Source: CAXXOK01 sp035353615 (GTDB lineage Bacteria; Bacillota; Clostridia; Christensenellales; Aristaeellaceae). From it: a DNA stretch of 64,000 bases. A model generated the notes under the pieces. That model made no database searches and was not told the origin of the DNA. It saw only the letters and a list, made by a program, of their open reading frames with translations. The stretch lies in assembly GCA_035353615.1 (NCBI GenBank), contig DAOPZY010000008.1, positions 24,461-88,460 of the forward strand, written 5' to 3'. The position numbers and the translations under genes were made by a program. Of the stretch, positions 7,765 to 17,172 are shown one piece after another. Within the stretch, counting starts at the first letter, position 1; each line of letters begins with the position of its first letter.

Positions 7765-10125
7765 ATGGATTTTAACAAAACGCTGTTTAACCGCGGTCCG
7801 TTTATGGATGACCTGAACGCAAAACTGCGCGGACGAATGATTGTATATATCGGCGCGCAGGCGGGGTGGGGGAAAACCATTGCCGTTACGCAGTGGCTTC
7901 AGGGCCGCGCCAACGCGCGGCTCATCAGCGCCCGCGCGCTTACGAAGCCGACCGATGGGCTGAAGGGTACGGCGATCCTTGCCATTGATGATTTGCAGGA
8001 GTTGTCCGATGCGGAACTCCAAAAATGTTTGTTGCCGCTCCTGAAAGAAACAACGCGAACCCGATTTATCCTGATAGGCAGGGCGACGCTCCCCGCTACG
8101 CTGTGCCCGCTATTCTTATCGGGTCAGCTGGCTGTGATGGACCAAAGCGCGCTTTGCCTGAACCGCGATATTCTGGACACCTATCTGGCGGAAACGGAAC
8201 TGCCCTATTCGGTCGATACCTCGGAATTTATTGGGAGAGAAAGCAAAGGGTATCCGGTTGCGGCCGATTGCCTTGTGGAACGGCTCCGGAGCGGCGCGCC
8301 TTGTACGGAGCAGACTGTGCAGCAGGCGAGGCAGGAAGTATTTGATTATCTGGAGCAGGTTGTTTTTTTGGAATTTTCGGCGGACGCGCAGGCTCTTTTG
8401 CTGAATATGGCCCAGTTCTCCGAGTTTACCTTGGGCATGGCGGTAACGCTTTGCGGTGATAGCGGTATCTTTCAAGTGCTGGATGAAATTGTCCACCGTG
8501 GCCAAAGCCTCTGCGTAACCGCGCCGGAGCATTATACCGTGCCGCGTTTGTTTCACCGTTTTCTTGTTTATTACCAAAAACGAAAATGCTCGGGGCAGGC
8601 GGTTGAGAGCCTTTGGCGCAGCGCCGGGCTTTATTATGAGCAGATTGACGAAATCCCCAAAGCCCTGCATTGCTACCAGCAGGTAAACGATTGGGAAAAG
8701 CTGGTGGAATTGTTGATCCGCCATACGCGCAGGCCGCCGTATACGACCTTTTATTTTGAACTGAAGGAATACTATCTGGCGCTGCCGGAGGCGCTGGTGG
8801 AGAAATCTCCGGAGCTGATGTGCTCGCTCAGCATGATCTATTCCATGAACATGCAGGAAAAGGAAAGCGAAGCGTGGTATCAGCGGTTAAAAAACTATGA
8901 GCAGGCTCAGGGCAGGAACAGCCCGGAGCGGAAGGCGGCGTCGGAGCGGCTGGCGTTTTTGCGCATCGGTTTGCCGCACCGGGGAAGCAAGACAATCGCG
9001 CAAACCATCCTGGACGTTGCGCGGCTGATGCAAAGCGACAATAACCCCATTCAGTGCATCAGCCCTACCAGCGGAATCCCGAGCCTGATGCACGGCGCAA
9101 AGGATTTTTGCAATTGGAGCAAACGGGACGAGCAGCTCTATTTTGTGATGAAAAAACCCATAGAATTTCTGCTGGGGAAAGCCGGAATTGGCGTTGCGGA
9201 TGCGGGACTGGCGGAAAGCATGCTGGAACGCTGCACACTGCAAACCGTGACGGACGTAATGAACCATGCCGTGACCGCCATGAACCAGACGGAGCAAACA
9301 GGCACGCTGGATGTATACTTTGCGGCCGTCGCAACGGTGGCGCGCCTTTCCGTGATGCGGGGCGATCTGGTTTCGGCACAGCGAAACCTGGACTGTGCCG
9401 AAAAGAAAGCGAGCGTTGAAGGGAACACGAGGCTGCTTTCCAACATTCAGGCGTTTCAGGTGCGGCTGTATCTTTTAGAGGGAAAAACCGCCGAGGTGAG
9501 CCAGTGGATGCTGGAATCGGCCCCGGATGAACTGGGAGAGTTTCAGCTGCTCAACCGGTATCCGTATATGGTGAAAGCCCGGTGTTATATTCTGAAAAAT
9601 CAAAACATGGAAGCCGCTGCGCTGCTGATGCGGATGATACCGTATTTTGAAATGACCGAGCACCGGTATTGCCTGATGGAAGCCAGAATGTTGCTCGCTA
9701 TCGCTCAATACCGGATGAGTCAAACCGGCTGGAATACACCGTTGCAAATGGCGCTGGAGGGTATGAAACGCTATGGGTTTTACCGCCTGCCTGCGGAGGA
9801 GGGAACGGCGCTGTTGCCGCTCCTGAAGGCAGAAATAGAGGAAAACAATGGCGAGTACGAACAGAATCTGCTGCGGGAGGCGGCCCGCTATGCCAGATTG
9901 TATCCCGAATATCTGCAACCGCCAAACCACCCGACCCATCCGTTAACGCAAACAGAAAAACAGGTGTTGCATTTGCTCATCCAAGGCATGAAGAACGATG
10001 AAATTGCGGAAACGTTGCATGTTTCGACCCGTACCGTCAAATTTCACACGGGGAACATCTTTTCCAAGCTGAATGTTAAAAGCCGCACGGAAGCCATCGC
10101 GCTTAGCCGCAAGCTGTTCGAGTAG
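7765..10125 (+). CDS. Large ATP-binding LuxR-family regulator (MalT/LAL type)
   Basis: A 786-aa signal-transduction ATPase and DNA-binding protein. A P-loop at residues 30-38 (GAQAGWGKT) and a Walker B at 71-76 (LAIDDL) sit in the N-terminal STAND-type domain. A helical TPR-like middle (about 280-700) follows, and a LuxR helix-turn-helix closes the protein (about 725-780: LTQTEKQVLHLLIQGMKNDE, then STRTVKFH and LNVKSRTEA). Length and order match MalT-like LAL regulators, which bind an inducer sugar or other ligand and ATP before activating genes. GGAGG lies 6 nt before the ATG at 7765; the ATG at 7762 is an alternative. No obvious target operon is adjacent. Confidence 0.9.
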   Translation: MDFNKTLFNRGPFMDDLNAKLRGRMIVYIGAQAGWGKTIAVTQWLQGRANARLISARALTKPTDGLKGTAILAIDDLQELSDAELQKCLLPLLKETTRTRFILIGRATLPATLCPLFLSGQLAVMDQSALCLNRDILDTYLAETELPYSVDTSEFIGRESKGYPVAADCLVERLRSGAPCTEQTVQQARQEVFDYLEQVVFLEFSADAQALLLNMAQFSEFTLGMAVTLCGDSGIFQVLDEIVHRGQSLCVTAPEHYTVPRLFHRFLVYYQKRKCSGQAVESLWRSAGLYYEQIDEIPKALHCYQQVNDWEKLVELLIRHTRRPPYTTFYFELKEYYLALPEALVEKSPELMCSLSMIYSMNMQEKESEAWYQRLKNYEQAQGRNSPERKAASERLAFLRIGLPHRGSKTIAQTILDVARLMQSDNNPIQCISPTSGIPSLMHGAKDFCNWSKRDEQLYFVMKKPIEFLLGKAGIGVADAGLAESMLERCTLQTVTDVMNHAVTAMNQTEQTGTLDVYFAAVATVARLSVMRGDLVSAQRNLDCAEKKASVEGNTRLLSNIQAFQVRLYLLEGKTAEVSQWMLESAPDELGEFQLLNRYPYMVKARCYILKNQNMEAAALLMRMIPYFEMTEHRYCLMEARMLLAIAQYRMSQTGWNTPLQMALEGMKRYGFYRLPAEEGTALLPLLKAEIEENNGEYEQNLLREAARYARLYPEYLQPPNHPTHPLTQTEKQVLHLLIQGMKNDEIAETLHVSTRTVKFHTGNIFSKLNVKSRTEAIALSRKLFE

Positions 10126-10190
10126 CGTGGAAACCGTAAGCAAGCTCGCCAATTTGAGCGAAGCCGGTAACGCATAGCCCAAAGATACCG

Positions 10191-10230
10191 AAAAAACCTT
10201 CCGTGCATTCAAAACGCCGGAAGGCTTTTT
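10191..10230. terminator. Bidirectional terminator between luxR-type gene and trmO
   Basis: Stem CCTTCCG (10197-10203) with CGGAAGG (10218-10224), flanked by AAAAAA on the left and CTTTTT on the right, so it can serve both the plus-strand regulator and the minus-strand trmO. The rest of 10126-10538 holds no gene I can support. Confidence 0.65.
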
Positions 10231-10538
10231 GCAACCTTGATTTTTCCGTATCGGAGAACCGGGAGCCGGAGGCAAGCTTTCGAATCGGGCAACGATGATC
10301 GACTGGGCAAAAGATTCCTTTGGGATTAAGCTATCTGAAAGCCATGAATACTCGCGTTTAAACTGCGGCGGAACTTGAAGATACGCCCGCGCAATGCGGT
10401 TAAGCTGGTTTGATTGACAAATGGATAGGAAAAAAAGAGATGAAGCCTAACCATGATTTTTGACCGAATGCGGCGGTTGATGACAGCGAGGTACGGCATG
10501 TTCCGTTTGCCGCATCCTGCCTTTTCCGCCTTTCTGCC

Positions 10539-11249
10539 TTACAGGGCGAGCCTCACAACCTCCCGAACGGTCAGCGCCCCTTTTGCAACCGTAAACCGGA
10601 TGTCCAACCCGGCATAGGTGAACCCATACATCCGATTAGGGTCGTCCTGATAGGCGGGGCGGGGGTCGCTCGCCAATACGGAAAGAAGGGTTTCGCGCCG
10701 CTCTGGCGGCACCATGGAAAGCCATTGCGGCGCAAACTCGACCGTCAGCGGAACAAACGCGCGCGTATCCGTGAAGCCCGCCTTGGCTTCAGGATGGCTG
10801 TCGGTATAGGGCAGATACGGCTTGATGTCAAATATAGGCGAACCGTCCATGAGGTCCGCGCCTGTTACGGATAAAACATCGCCGTTTAACGGGTCCTGTT
10901 GAATGCCGGCAAGCCGAACACAGCTTAGGCCAATCGGGTTGGGCCGGTTAGGCGAGCGCGTCGCGAAAACGCCGATACGCTCGTTGCCCCCCAACCGGGG
11001 AGGCCGAACCATCGGGGACCAGCCGTCCCGCGCAAAGCCGGCGAATCCCCACAACAGCCACAGATGGGTATAGCCGCTCAGCCCGCGCAAAGCGTCCGGG
11101 TTGCGGTAGGCCGGCTCAAAAACAATGATGGAAGGCAAGGTATCAATCAACCCGCTCTGCCGGGGCAGGCCGAACTTGGTGGGGAAATCGTTGTGTATGC
11201 GGGCGATGATTTTTAGCGCGCAAGCAGTTTCGGGTGGTTTTTGTTTCAT
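10539..11249 (-). CDS. trmO: tRNA (N6-threonylcarbamoyladenosine-37-N6)-methyltransferase TrmO
   Basis: A 236-aa SAM-dependent enzyme that methylates t6A37 of certain tRNAs. The family signature is clear: RPPRLGGNERIGVFATRSP followed by NRPNPIGLS (about 82-110), LMDGSPIFDIKPYLPY (about 134-150) and a C-terminal segment MYGFTYAGLDIRFTV. Length equals the E. coli enzyme (about 235 aa). Start at 11249 because GGAAAGGAAACC precedes it; an upstream in-frame ATG adds 57 unlikely residues. Monocistronic, with its own promoter. Confidence 0.93.
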   Translation of the reverse strand: MKQKPPETACALKIIARIHNDFPTKFGLPRQSGLIDTLPSIIVFEPAYRNPDALRGLSGYTHLWLLWGFAGFARDGWSPMVRPPRLGGNERIGVFATRSPNRPNPIGLSCVRLAGIQQDPLNGDVLSVTGADLMDGSPIFDIKPYLPYTDSHPEAKAGFTDTRAFVPLTVEFAPQWLSMVPPERRETLLSVLASDPRPAYQDDPNRMYGFTYAGLDIRFTVAKGALTVREVVRLAL

Positions 11250-11294
11250 GAGGTTTCCTTTCCGGACAAGGGTATTGTTGAGGGAACTTAACTC

Positions 11295-11323
11295 ATTATA
11301 CCGTTTGACGCTTGAAGACGCAA
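11295..11323 (-). promoter_or_regulatory. Promoter of trmO
   Basis: On the minus strand TTGCGT (11323-11318), 17-nt spacer, TATAAT (11300-11295), 45 bp before the trmO start. Confidence 0.65.
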
Positions 11324-11544
11324 CCGCGTGCCGGCGCGGCTTCGCCCAAGCCTGCGAGGGCTGGCGGCGCGTTACGCACGCGGCAAAGGGCAGTTGGAGA
11401 TCGGGACGCAACCAAAGCATCGCCTGCCTTTGGAAAGGTTTTTCACTGAAAATCCCGCGATGTTCTCACATCCGTCACAGATTGTTTACATTTCGTGCAA
11501 CAAACAATCACTTCCGAACGTCATAATATAGGAGAGGTGATCGT

Positions 11545-12174
11545 ATGGCAAGGATACTGATTTATGGAACCGATGAAAGCGTTACGCGCAAGTTAACGCA
11601 GGTTCTGCAAAAGGAAAATTTCGATGTGCTCAGCTGTGATGCTTTTGCCAGGATGCCCGCCCCCCTCGCCGAGCCGACTTTGGTGGTGCTGGACGCACGG
11701 CTTAAATGGTCGGTATGCCGTTCTCTGTTCAATGAAATTCAAGCCGTTGGTTATCCGGTGCTGTTTTTAACAGCCGATAAAGAAACCACGACCCACCTGA
11801 GGGCATTGTACAGGGGCCAGTCAGATGTGCTGATGCTGCCTTTTGTGCCGAAAACCGCTATTGTAAAAGCGCAGGCGCTGCTGGGGCATACGGAACCGAT
11901 GCGGGAGCTGACCATTGACGAAGCGGATCGCGTGGCGATGCTGGATGGGGAACGCGTGGAATTGACGGCTCAGGAATTTGCCCTGCTGTTTGCACTGATG
12001 GAAAATCCGGATATGCCAATCAGCCGCGAGCAGCTGCTGCGCAAAGCGTGGGGATACCAGAGCATTGGCGAAACCCGCACGGTGGATGTGCATGTGCAGC
12101 GCTTGCGTAAAAAACTGGGCGTGGAGCGCATCGAAACGGTTTACAAGTGCGGCTATCGGTTGAAAATGGCATGA
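11545..12174 (+). CDS. Orphan OmpR-type response regulator with degenerate receiver
   Basis: A 209-aa protein with a receiver-like domain (1-115) and an OmpR/PhoB winged helix (about 120-207: LTAQEFALLFALMENPD, then REQLLRKAWGY and TVDVHVQRLRKKLG). The receiver keeps Asp50 (LVVLDARL) and the T in FLTAD. The usual N-terminal acidic pair VDDE is replaced by YGTDE, and the invariant Lys before the beta5 Pro is Leu (MLPF). It may therefore work without classical phosphorylation. No histidine kinase lies nearby. Ribosome site AGGAGAGGTGAT precedes the start. Targets unknown. Confidence 0.88.
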   Translation: MARILIYGTDESVTRKLTQVLQKENFDVLSCDAFARMPAPLAEPTLVVLDARLKWSVCRSLFNEIQAVGYPVLFLTADKETTTHLRALYRGQSDVLMLPFVPKTAIVKAQALLGHTEPMRELTIDEADRVAMLDGERVELTAQEFALLFALMENPDMPISREQLLRKAWGYQSIGETRTVDVHVQRLRKKLGVERIETVYKCGYRLKMA

Positions 12175-12412
12175 GTTTTACGATGGCATGCCGTGATGGG
12201 AAGCCCTCCGGCGTTGCTTTACGCGCCTAAACCTTCGGGGCTCTGACGGGTGGCGGCAGACCGAAACGCTACTGCAAAACAGTAACCTTTCGTTTGAAAG
12301 GATCGCTTTATGTGCCTGAAATGGACAAAACGGACGCCCTGAACGTCTGAACCAAAACGGTTTGTATGAACCGGAAAAAATCCGCGGGGCATGACTGCTC
12401 GTGCGGTTGACC

Positions 12413-12451
12413 GGAGCCTGTTTTCGTTTATTGGAAAACAGGCTCCTTTTT
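12413..12451 (+). terminator. Rho-independent terminator after the OmpR-type regulator
   Basis: Perfect 13-bp stem GGAGCCTGTTTTC (12413-12425) with 12434-12446, 8-nt loop, then TTTTT. Lies 240 bp after the stop. Nothing else is evident in 12175-12601. Confidence 0.85.
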
Positions 12452-12601
12452 CATGCGCTTTTGTGCTCATACGGTTCATCCGAGCCAATCAGAACAGGGG
12501 CTTCCCAACCAAACGGCGCAATCGCGGTGTTGGCGATGCCGAACCGTTGATGATTGTCGGGCCGGGCACGGTTCTCGGCTCCCTGAATTGCGATCGCGTT
12601 T

Positions 12602-13309
12602 TTATGGCCGGTATTCCCAACCGTCATCGTGGTGGTAAATCATCAGCCGGCTCATGCCCCCGTCAACGGTCAGCACCTGCCCGGTAATGAAGGCGCTTTC
12701 CTCACCGCATAGGTACAGAACAGCGTTGGCGATATCCTCCGGCTTGCCAACGCGCCCCACGGGGTGCTGCAAACAGTCCGCATCGGAAAACAGAATACCC
12801 GATGTGTCAATCCAACCCGGCGCAACGGCGTTAACCCGCACCTTACCCGCAAGCGTCACGGCCAGCGCGTGGGTCAGGGCTGTGATTCCGCCCTTGGCGG
12901 CGGTGTAGCTTTCAGTGTTGGCCTGGCTCATGGCATAGCGCGTGGAGGAGATGTTCACAACCGCGCCGCCCGGGTTAAACGCGTCCGCGAATAGCCGGGT
13001 GAGGTAATACGGCGCGGCAACGCCAACGCGCAGCACATACTCAAAGTCAGCGTAGGAACACATGTCCAGCCCGCCTTTGGTGAGCATCGCGTTGTGCACC
13101 AGATAATCAATCGCGCCATGCTTGTGAAGCACATGCGCATGGAAAGCCGCGAGCGTTTTTTCATCCCCAATGTCGCCCACAAAATCGTCGTTCGGCAGTC
13201 GGTCGATGGTACACACCTGCGCGCCGCGCGCCCGGAAAGCGTCGCCGATCGCCTTGCCGATTCCGCGCGCGCCGCCGGTAACCACAGCCACCTTGCCCGT
13301 AAAATCCAT
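12602..13309 (-). CDS. Short-chain dehydrogenase/reductase
   Basis: A 235-aa NAD(P)-dependent SDR. Cofactor motif TGGARGIG at residues 11-18, an Asp at 36 (TIDR) that favours NAD, catalytic Ser121/122, Tyr135 and Lys139 (SYTAAK), and NAVAPGWIDT after it. The usual NNAG is VHNA. Start at the ATG at 13309, with AAGGGGG upstream. Substrate unknown; the position next to xylan-related genes suggests a sugar or polyol, but this is inference. Monocistronic, convergent with the regulator at 11545-12174. Confidence 0.9.
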   Translation of the reverse strand: MDFTGKVAVVTGGARGIGKAIGDAFRARGAQVCTIDRLPNDDFVGDIGDEKTLAAFHAHVLHKHGAIDYLVHNAMLTKGGLDMCSYADFEYVLRVGVAAPYYLTRLFADAFNPGGAVVNISSTRYAMSQANTESYTAAKGGITALTHALAVTLAGKVRVNAVAPGWIDTSGILFSDADCLQHPVGRVGKPEDIANAVLYLCGEESAFITGQVLTVDGGMSRLMIYHHDDGWEYRP

Positions 13310-14080
13310 AGCGGTACCCCCTTGTTGATGGCGATTCTGTAATAGCAACAGGCAAACGGCATTCCGTTCGTTGGAGGATGTTTCGCAAACAGTCCCCTGC
13401 CATGCTTGAAGCTTATGCCGGGCGAACAGATGCGTGCGTCGAGCGGGCGAGGCTCAGCGTATGCGCCGCATCGGGCTGTAACAGAAATATCGGGAACGAT
13501 TTACGGCCCCCGCCTGCGATGGGTGATTCTCAAACGTATGTTAAAAATTGTGCGTGACAACATCATAGCCAACCTGAGCTGGAAAAGCAAGCCCCAATGT
13601 TCATCTGCGGACAGAGAACAGGGCGCGTGAACGGGTCTGCATAGTTTTTCAGGGTTTCCCTTTGCAAACAGGCATTGGCAAAGGCGATTCGGAATGCTAT
13701 GCTATGGTTACTGTTAAATTCGTTTCAGCAATTATGGAACCCCCTGACCGTGAAACGGCAGGACGAGGCGAGTTCAGGCTTCTCCCAGGAGCCCCGTCGG
13801 GCGTTGAGCGGGGACAGACGTGGCGCCATGCAAAGCGTCGCGCTTTGCCCATTCATTTGTTTTCCAATATCAGGCCTTGCGGCGGGCCTATGCGCTTTTC
13901 GGGGCTGCGTCCCATGCAGGAAGAAATCGCGCTTGACCCGCATCGGTGGGGACAAATCCGAATGCGCGTGAAAAAGATCGAAACAGAAAATGGACGATCT
14001 GGCGGCATGGAAGAACGTTCATTTCACCAGCATGCTCCGCTCGGGCCAAATTCCTGACTATAATTTTGGAGGTTCAATGT
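13310..14080. other. 770-bp region without a supported gene
   Basis: Between the divergent SDR and GH8 genes. Two short plus-strand frames (13406-13630 and 13662-14057) are open but have no ribosome site, no recognisable motif and biased, arginine-rich composition, so I do not call them. The region is large enough to hold the promoters of both flanking genes. I found no convincing repeat or structured RNA. Confidence 0.5.
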
Positions 14081-15181
14081 ATGAAAACCACCCCAAACCT
14101 GCTGGCAGAAATCGGATTGACCATGCCGGAAATCGACGCGCGCATCGACCTTGCGTTTAACGCCATCTTTTTGGATGAAAATGAACGGTTTTATTTTGAG
14201 GCGGACAGCGACTCGGCCTATCTGCTGGATACCGGCAACTTCGACGCCAGAACCGAAGGGATGAGCTATGGCATGATGATGGCCGTTCAGATGGACCGCA
14301 AGGACCTGTTTGATAAGCTGTGGGTTTTCAGCAAACGGTACATGTACAACGTCGCAGGGCCATATGCGGGGTATTTCGCGTGGTCGGTGCAGCCGGACGG
14401 TCGCCGCAACAGCGATGGGCCTGCGCCAGATGGCGAGGAATACTATGCCATTGCGCTTTTCTTTGCGGCGGCGCGCTGGGGCGAGGGCGAACCGCCGCTG
14501 GACTATGCGGCGCAGGCCCGGGACATACTCCGGCACGCGCTGCATCAGCCGGAGCTGGCGCGGGGCGGCCATTCCATGTGGGAGTTGGATTCGGCGCTGA
14601 TCCGTTTTGTGCCCGAACTGCCGTTTTCGGACCCGTCCTACCATCTGCCGCATTTTTATGAGCAATTCGCTACGCTCGCAAACCCGGAGGATAGAGCCTT
14701 CTGGAGCCGCGCCGCCTTTGCCAGCCGGGCCTACCTAGCCAAAGCCTGCCACCCCGTGACCGGGCTGGCGCCGGAATACGCCCACTTTGACGGCACGCCG
14801 GAACCCGCGCACGGGCACGCGGATTTTTACAGCGACGCGTATCGCGTGGCCATGAACATCGGGCTGGATGCCGCGTGGTACGGCCGCCGGCCGGAGTACG
14901 CCGCCATTGCGGACCGCCTGCAAACCTTCCTTTGGGGCCGGCAGCCCGTGATGACCTACGCTGTGGACGGAATGCCCAAGGAACCCAAAGCCTTACACCC
15001 GACGGCGGTGATCGCCACCACGGCGGCGGCTTCGCTGGCTACCGACACGCCGCTTTCCCGCAAATGGGTGCAACTGTTCTGGGAAACTCCGCCCCGAAAA
15101 GGCAATCGGCGGTATTATGACAATTGCCTGTACTTTTTTTGCCTGCTGATGCTGTCGGGACGGTACCGCGCCTTTGCGTAG
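14081..15181 (+). CDS. GH8 reducing-end xylose-releasing exo-oligoxylanase
   Basis: A 366-aa glycoside hydrolase of family 8, the Rex type, which removes xylose from the reducing end of xylo-oligosaccharides. The proton donor Glu59 lies in TEGMSYGMM, Asp117 in APDGEEYYA, and the likely general base Asp252 in FYSDAYRV, matching the order in the characterised Rex enzymes of this family. No signal peptide, so it acts in the cytoplasm on imported oligosaccharides. The ATG at 14081 has TTTGGAGG upstream; longer in-frame starts have none. It precedes a solute-binding protein and two permeases on the same strand, with a GH39 xylosidase further on, fitting uptake and breakdown of xylan fragments. Confidence 0.9.
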   Translation: MKTTPNLLAEIGLTMPEIDARIDLAFNAIFLDENERFYFEADSDSAYLLDTGNFDARTEGMSYGMMMAVQMDRKDLFDKLWVFSKRYMYNVAGPYAGYFAWSVQPDGRRNSDGPAPDGEEYYAIALFFAAARWGEGEPPLDYAAQARDILRHALHQPELARGGHSMWELDSALIRFVPELPFSDPSYHLPHFYEQFATLANPEDRAFWSRAAFASRAYLAKACHPVTGLAPEYAHFDGTPEPAHGHADFYSDAYRVAMNIGLDAAWYGRRPEYAAIADRLQTFLWGRQPVMTYAVDGMPKEPKALHPTAVIATTAAASLATDTPLSRKWVQLFWETPPRKGNRRYYDNCLYFFCLLMLSGRYRAFA

Positions 15182-15358
15182 CAGGGGAAGGCAAGCGACG
15201 CGGGCATGCGCGGCGGCGGAAAATCCAACAGGAAAACACCTATAGTTTTTCCGGTTTTTGGTCGCGCACGGGGCATTTTCCATCGGCACAAACCGTGCTA
15301 AGCTTTGTTTACCAAGAGCTTTCGATGTAAGCTCTATGATACAGGAGGAGGAAAAATC

Positions 15359-17017
15359 ATGCGTAAACTCGTTTCTCTGTTGCTGGCGCTGGCAATGCTG
15401 TCCACGCTGTTCGCGGTTCCCGCGATGGCCGAGGCCGCACAGGACCCCATTACGGTGACGGTGTTCGTTGGCGAGGCCCGCGACCAGCCGACATCCGACA
15501 ACAAAATCTTCAAGAAAATCGAAGAGGAATTTGGGCTTAAATTTGAGTTTGAATTTCTGGCTGGTGACTTGAACGAAACCTTGGGCGTGAAAATTGCCGG
15601 TCAGGACTACGCGGACCTGATCGACGGTGGCAACAGCGCTGAAAAGCTGATCGAAGCCGGCGCGCTGGTCAACCTGATGGATTACATCAGCGAAGAAAAA
15701 ACCCCCAACCTGTACGCCTACATTCAACCCTACCTGACCCGTCTGCTGGACGACGAAGGCAAGCTCTACATCATCCCGAACTACGGCCGCTATTATAACA
15801 CCGAAGATTACGGTTATAACTATGTAAACGGCCCCGCGTTCTTCCTGCAAAAGAAAGTGCTGGCCTGGGCTGGCTACCCGGTTATCAAGACCATGGACGA
15901 GTACTTCGACCTCATTGAAAAATATGTGGCCGCGAACCCGACCAACGAAAATGGCGCTAAAAATGAAGGCTTCTCCATCCTCTGCGACGACTGGCGCGCC
16001 TTCTGCCTGTTCAACCCCGTGCAGCACCTCATGGGCCGCCCCAACGACGGCGACGTGATCGTGGATATCGACAACAACTACAAGACCGAAGCCTACGTGA
16101 TTCAGGATTATGCCAAGCCCTACTACAAAAAGCTGAACGAGCTTTACCACAAGGGCCTGATCTCTCAGGATACCTTCGTGATGAACTATGACCAGTACAT
16201 TGCCAAGCTCTCCAGCGGCACTGTGGTTGGCATGTTCGACCAGGCTTGGGATTTCAACAACGCGACCGACGCTTTGAAGGCTGCCGAAATGTTTGACAGC
16301 ACCTATCAGGGCCTGCCGATCGTCTATACCGCCGAGGAAGCCGGCAAAGAAGTAACCGAGCACTACCTCAACGGTACCGTTATCAACGTAAACCGCGGCT
16401 TCGGCATCAGCGTCAACTGCCAGTATCCGGAGCGTCTGGTGCAGTTTATGGAAAAAATGCTGGATGACGAATGGCAAAAGACCATCTGGTGGGGCGTGGA
16501 AGGCGAGGATTACTACGTGGAGAACGGCCGTTTCCTGCGCACCTATGACCAGATTCAGAACGCCGCGAACGCTGTGTGGAAAAACGCGAACAGCGCCTAC
16601 GTGCTCACCAACTCCATGCCCAAAAAGCAGGGCGAAATGGACGACGGCAACAAGTGGGATCCGCTGGTTCAGCCGGAGTGCTACTACCTCCAGATGAACG
16701 ATTATGACAAGGAATTCCTTGCCCATTACAACATGCAGCGCCCGCTCGATTTCTTCAACAATCCGATCACCCTCGCGCCGTACGGCGAAGCGTGGCAGAT
16801 CGACGTGAGCGTGGATCAGGACGCGAACGATGCCAAGGCCGCGTTCCAGGATACCGAACGCAAGATGCTGCCGCAGATCATCATGTGCGACGAGAACGAA
16901 TTTGACGCCAAGTGGGCCGAGTTCGTTCAGGCCGTCAATGATATCCCCGTAAGCGATTTTGTGGACTTCATGCAGGAGCAGATCCTTTCGCTGGTGGCCA
17001 AGAACACCGGTAAGTAA
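15359..17017 (+). CDS. Extracellular solute-binding protein of a carbohydrate ABC importer
   Basis: A 552-aa exported protein with a signal peptide (MRKLVSLLLALAMLSTLFAV, cleavage after AMA). No lipobox Cys, so membrane anchoring is not evident. The mature part resembles the large type-2 binding proteins paired with LplB/YtcP permeases in Bacillota (ITVTVFVGEARDQP, YADLIDGGNSAEKLIEAGALVNL). Ribosome site AGGAGGAGG. It follows the GH8 gene by 177 bp and precedes two permeases; xylo-oligosaccharide is the likely ligand by context. A perfect hairpin without U-tract follows the stop. Confidence 0.9.
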   Translation: MRKLVSLLLALAMLSTLFAVPAMAEAAQDPITVTVFVGEARDQPTSDNKIFKKIEEEFGLKFEFEFLAGDLNETLGVKIAGQDYADLIDGGNSAEKLIEAGALVNLMDYISEEKTPNLYAYIQPYLTRLLDDEGKLYIIPNYGRYYNTEDYGYNYVNGPAFFLQKKVLAWAGYPVIKTMDEYFDLIEKYVAANPTNENGAKNEGFSILCDDWRAFCLFNPVQHLMGRPNDGDVIVDIDNNYKTEAYVIQDYAKPYYKKLNELYHKGLISQDTFVMNYDQYIAKLSSGTVVGMFDQAWDFNNATDALKAAEMFDSTYQGLPIVYTAEEAGKEVTEHYLNGTVINVNRGFGISVNCQYPERLVQFMEKMLDDEWQKTIWWGVEGEDYYVENGRFLRTYDQIQNAANAVWKNANSAYVLTNSMPKKQGEMDDGNKWDPLVQPECYYLQMNDYDKEFLAHYNMQRPLDFFNNPITLAPYGEAWQIDVSVDQDANDAKAAFQDTERKMLPQIIMCDENEFDAKWAEFVQAVNDIPVSDFVDFMQEQILSLVAKNTGK

Positions 17018-17029
17018 CCAGAAAGCCAA

Positions 17030-17064
17030 GCGGATGGCGGGAGCGAAAACCTCCCGCCATCCGC
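17030..17064 (+). promoter_or_regulatory. Intercistronic hairpin after binding-protein gene (system 1)
   Basis: Perfect 14-bp stem GCGGATGGCGGGAG (17030-17043) with 17051-17064, 7-nt loop CGAAAAC, then GGTAAGG with no U-tract. Such hairpins commonly protect the upstream message from 3' decay; here it would separate binding protein from permeases. Equivalent hairpins lie after the other two binding-protein genes. Confidence 0.75.
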
Positions 17065-17172
17065 GGTAAGGCGAACGGTTGCAGGAGGGCTGACCAACGC
17101 GGCGTTGAAGCCGGAACAGACGGCGGCTGTGCCTCCGATCAACTGATTTTTTACCGAAGCGAGGTGTCCCGT

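Noticed and set aside
13662..14057. Possible small gene of 131 codons upstream of GH8
   Set aside because: No ribosome site, no motif, Arg/Gly-rich composition like non-coding GC-rich DNA.
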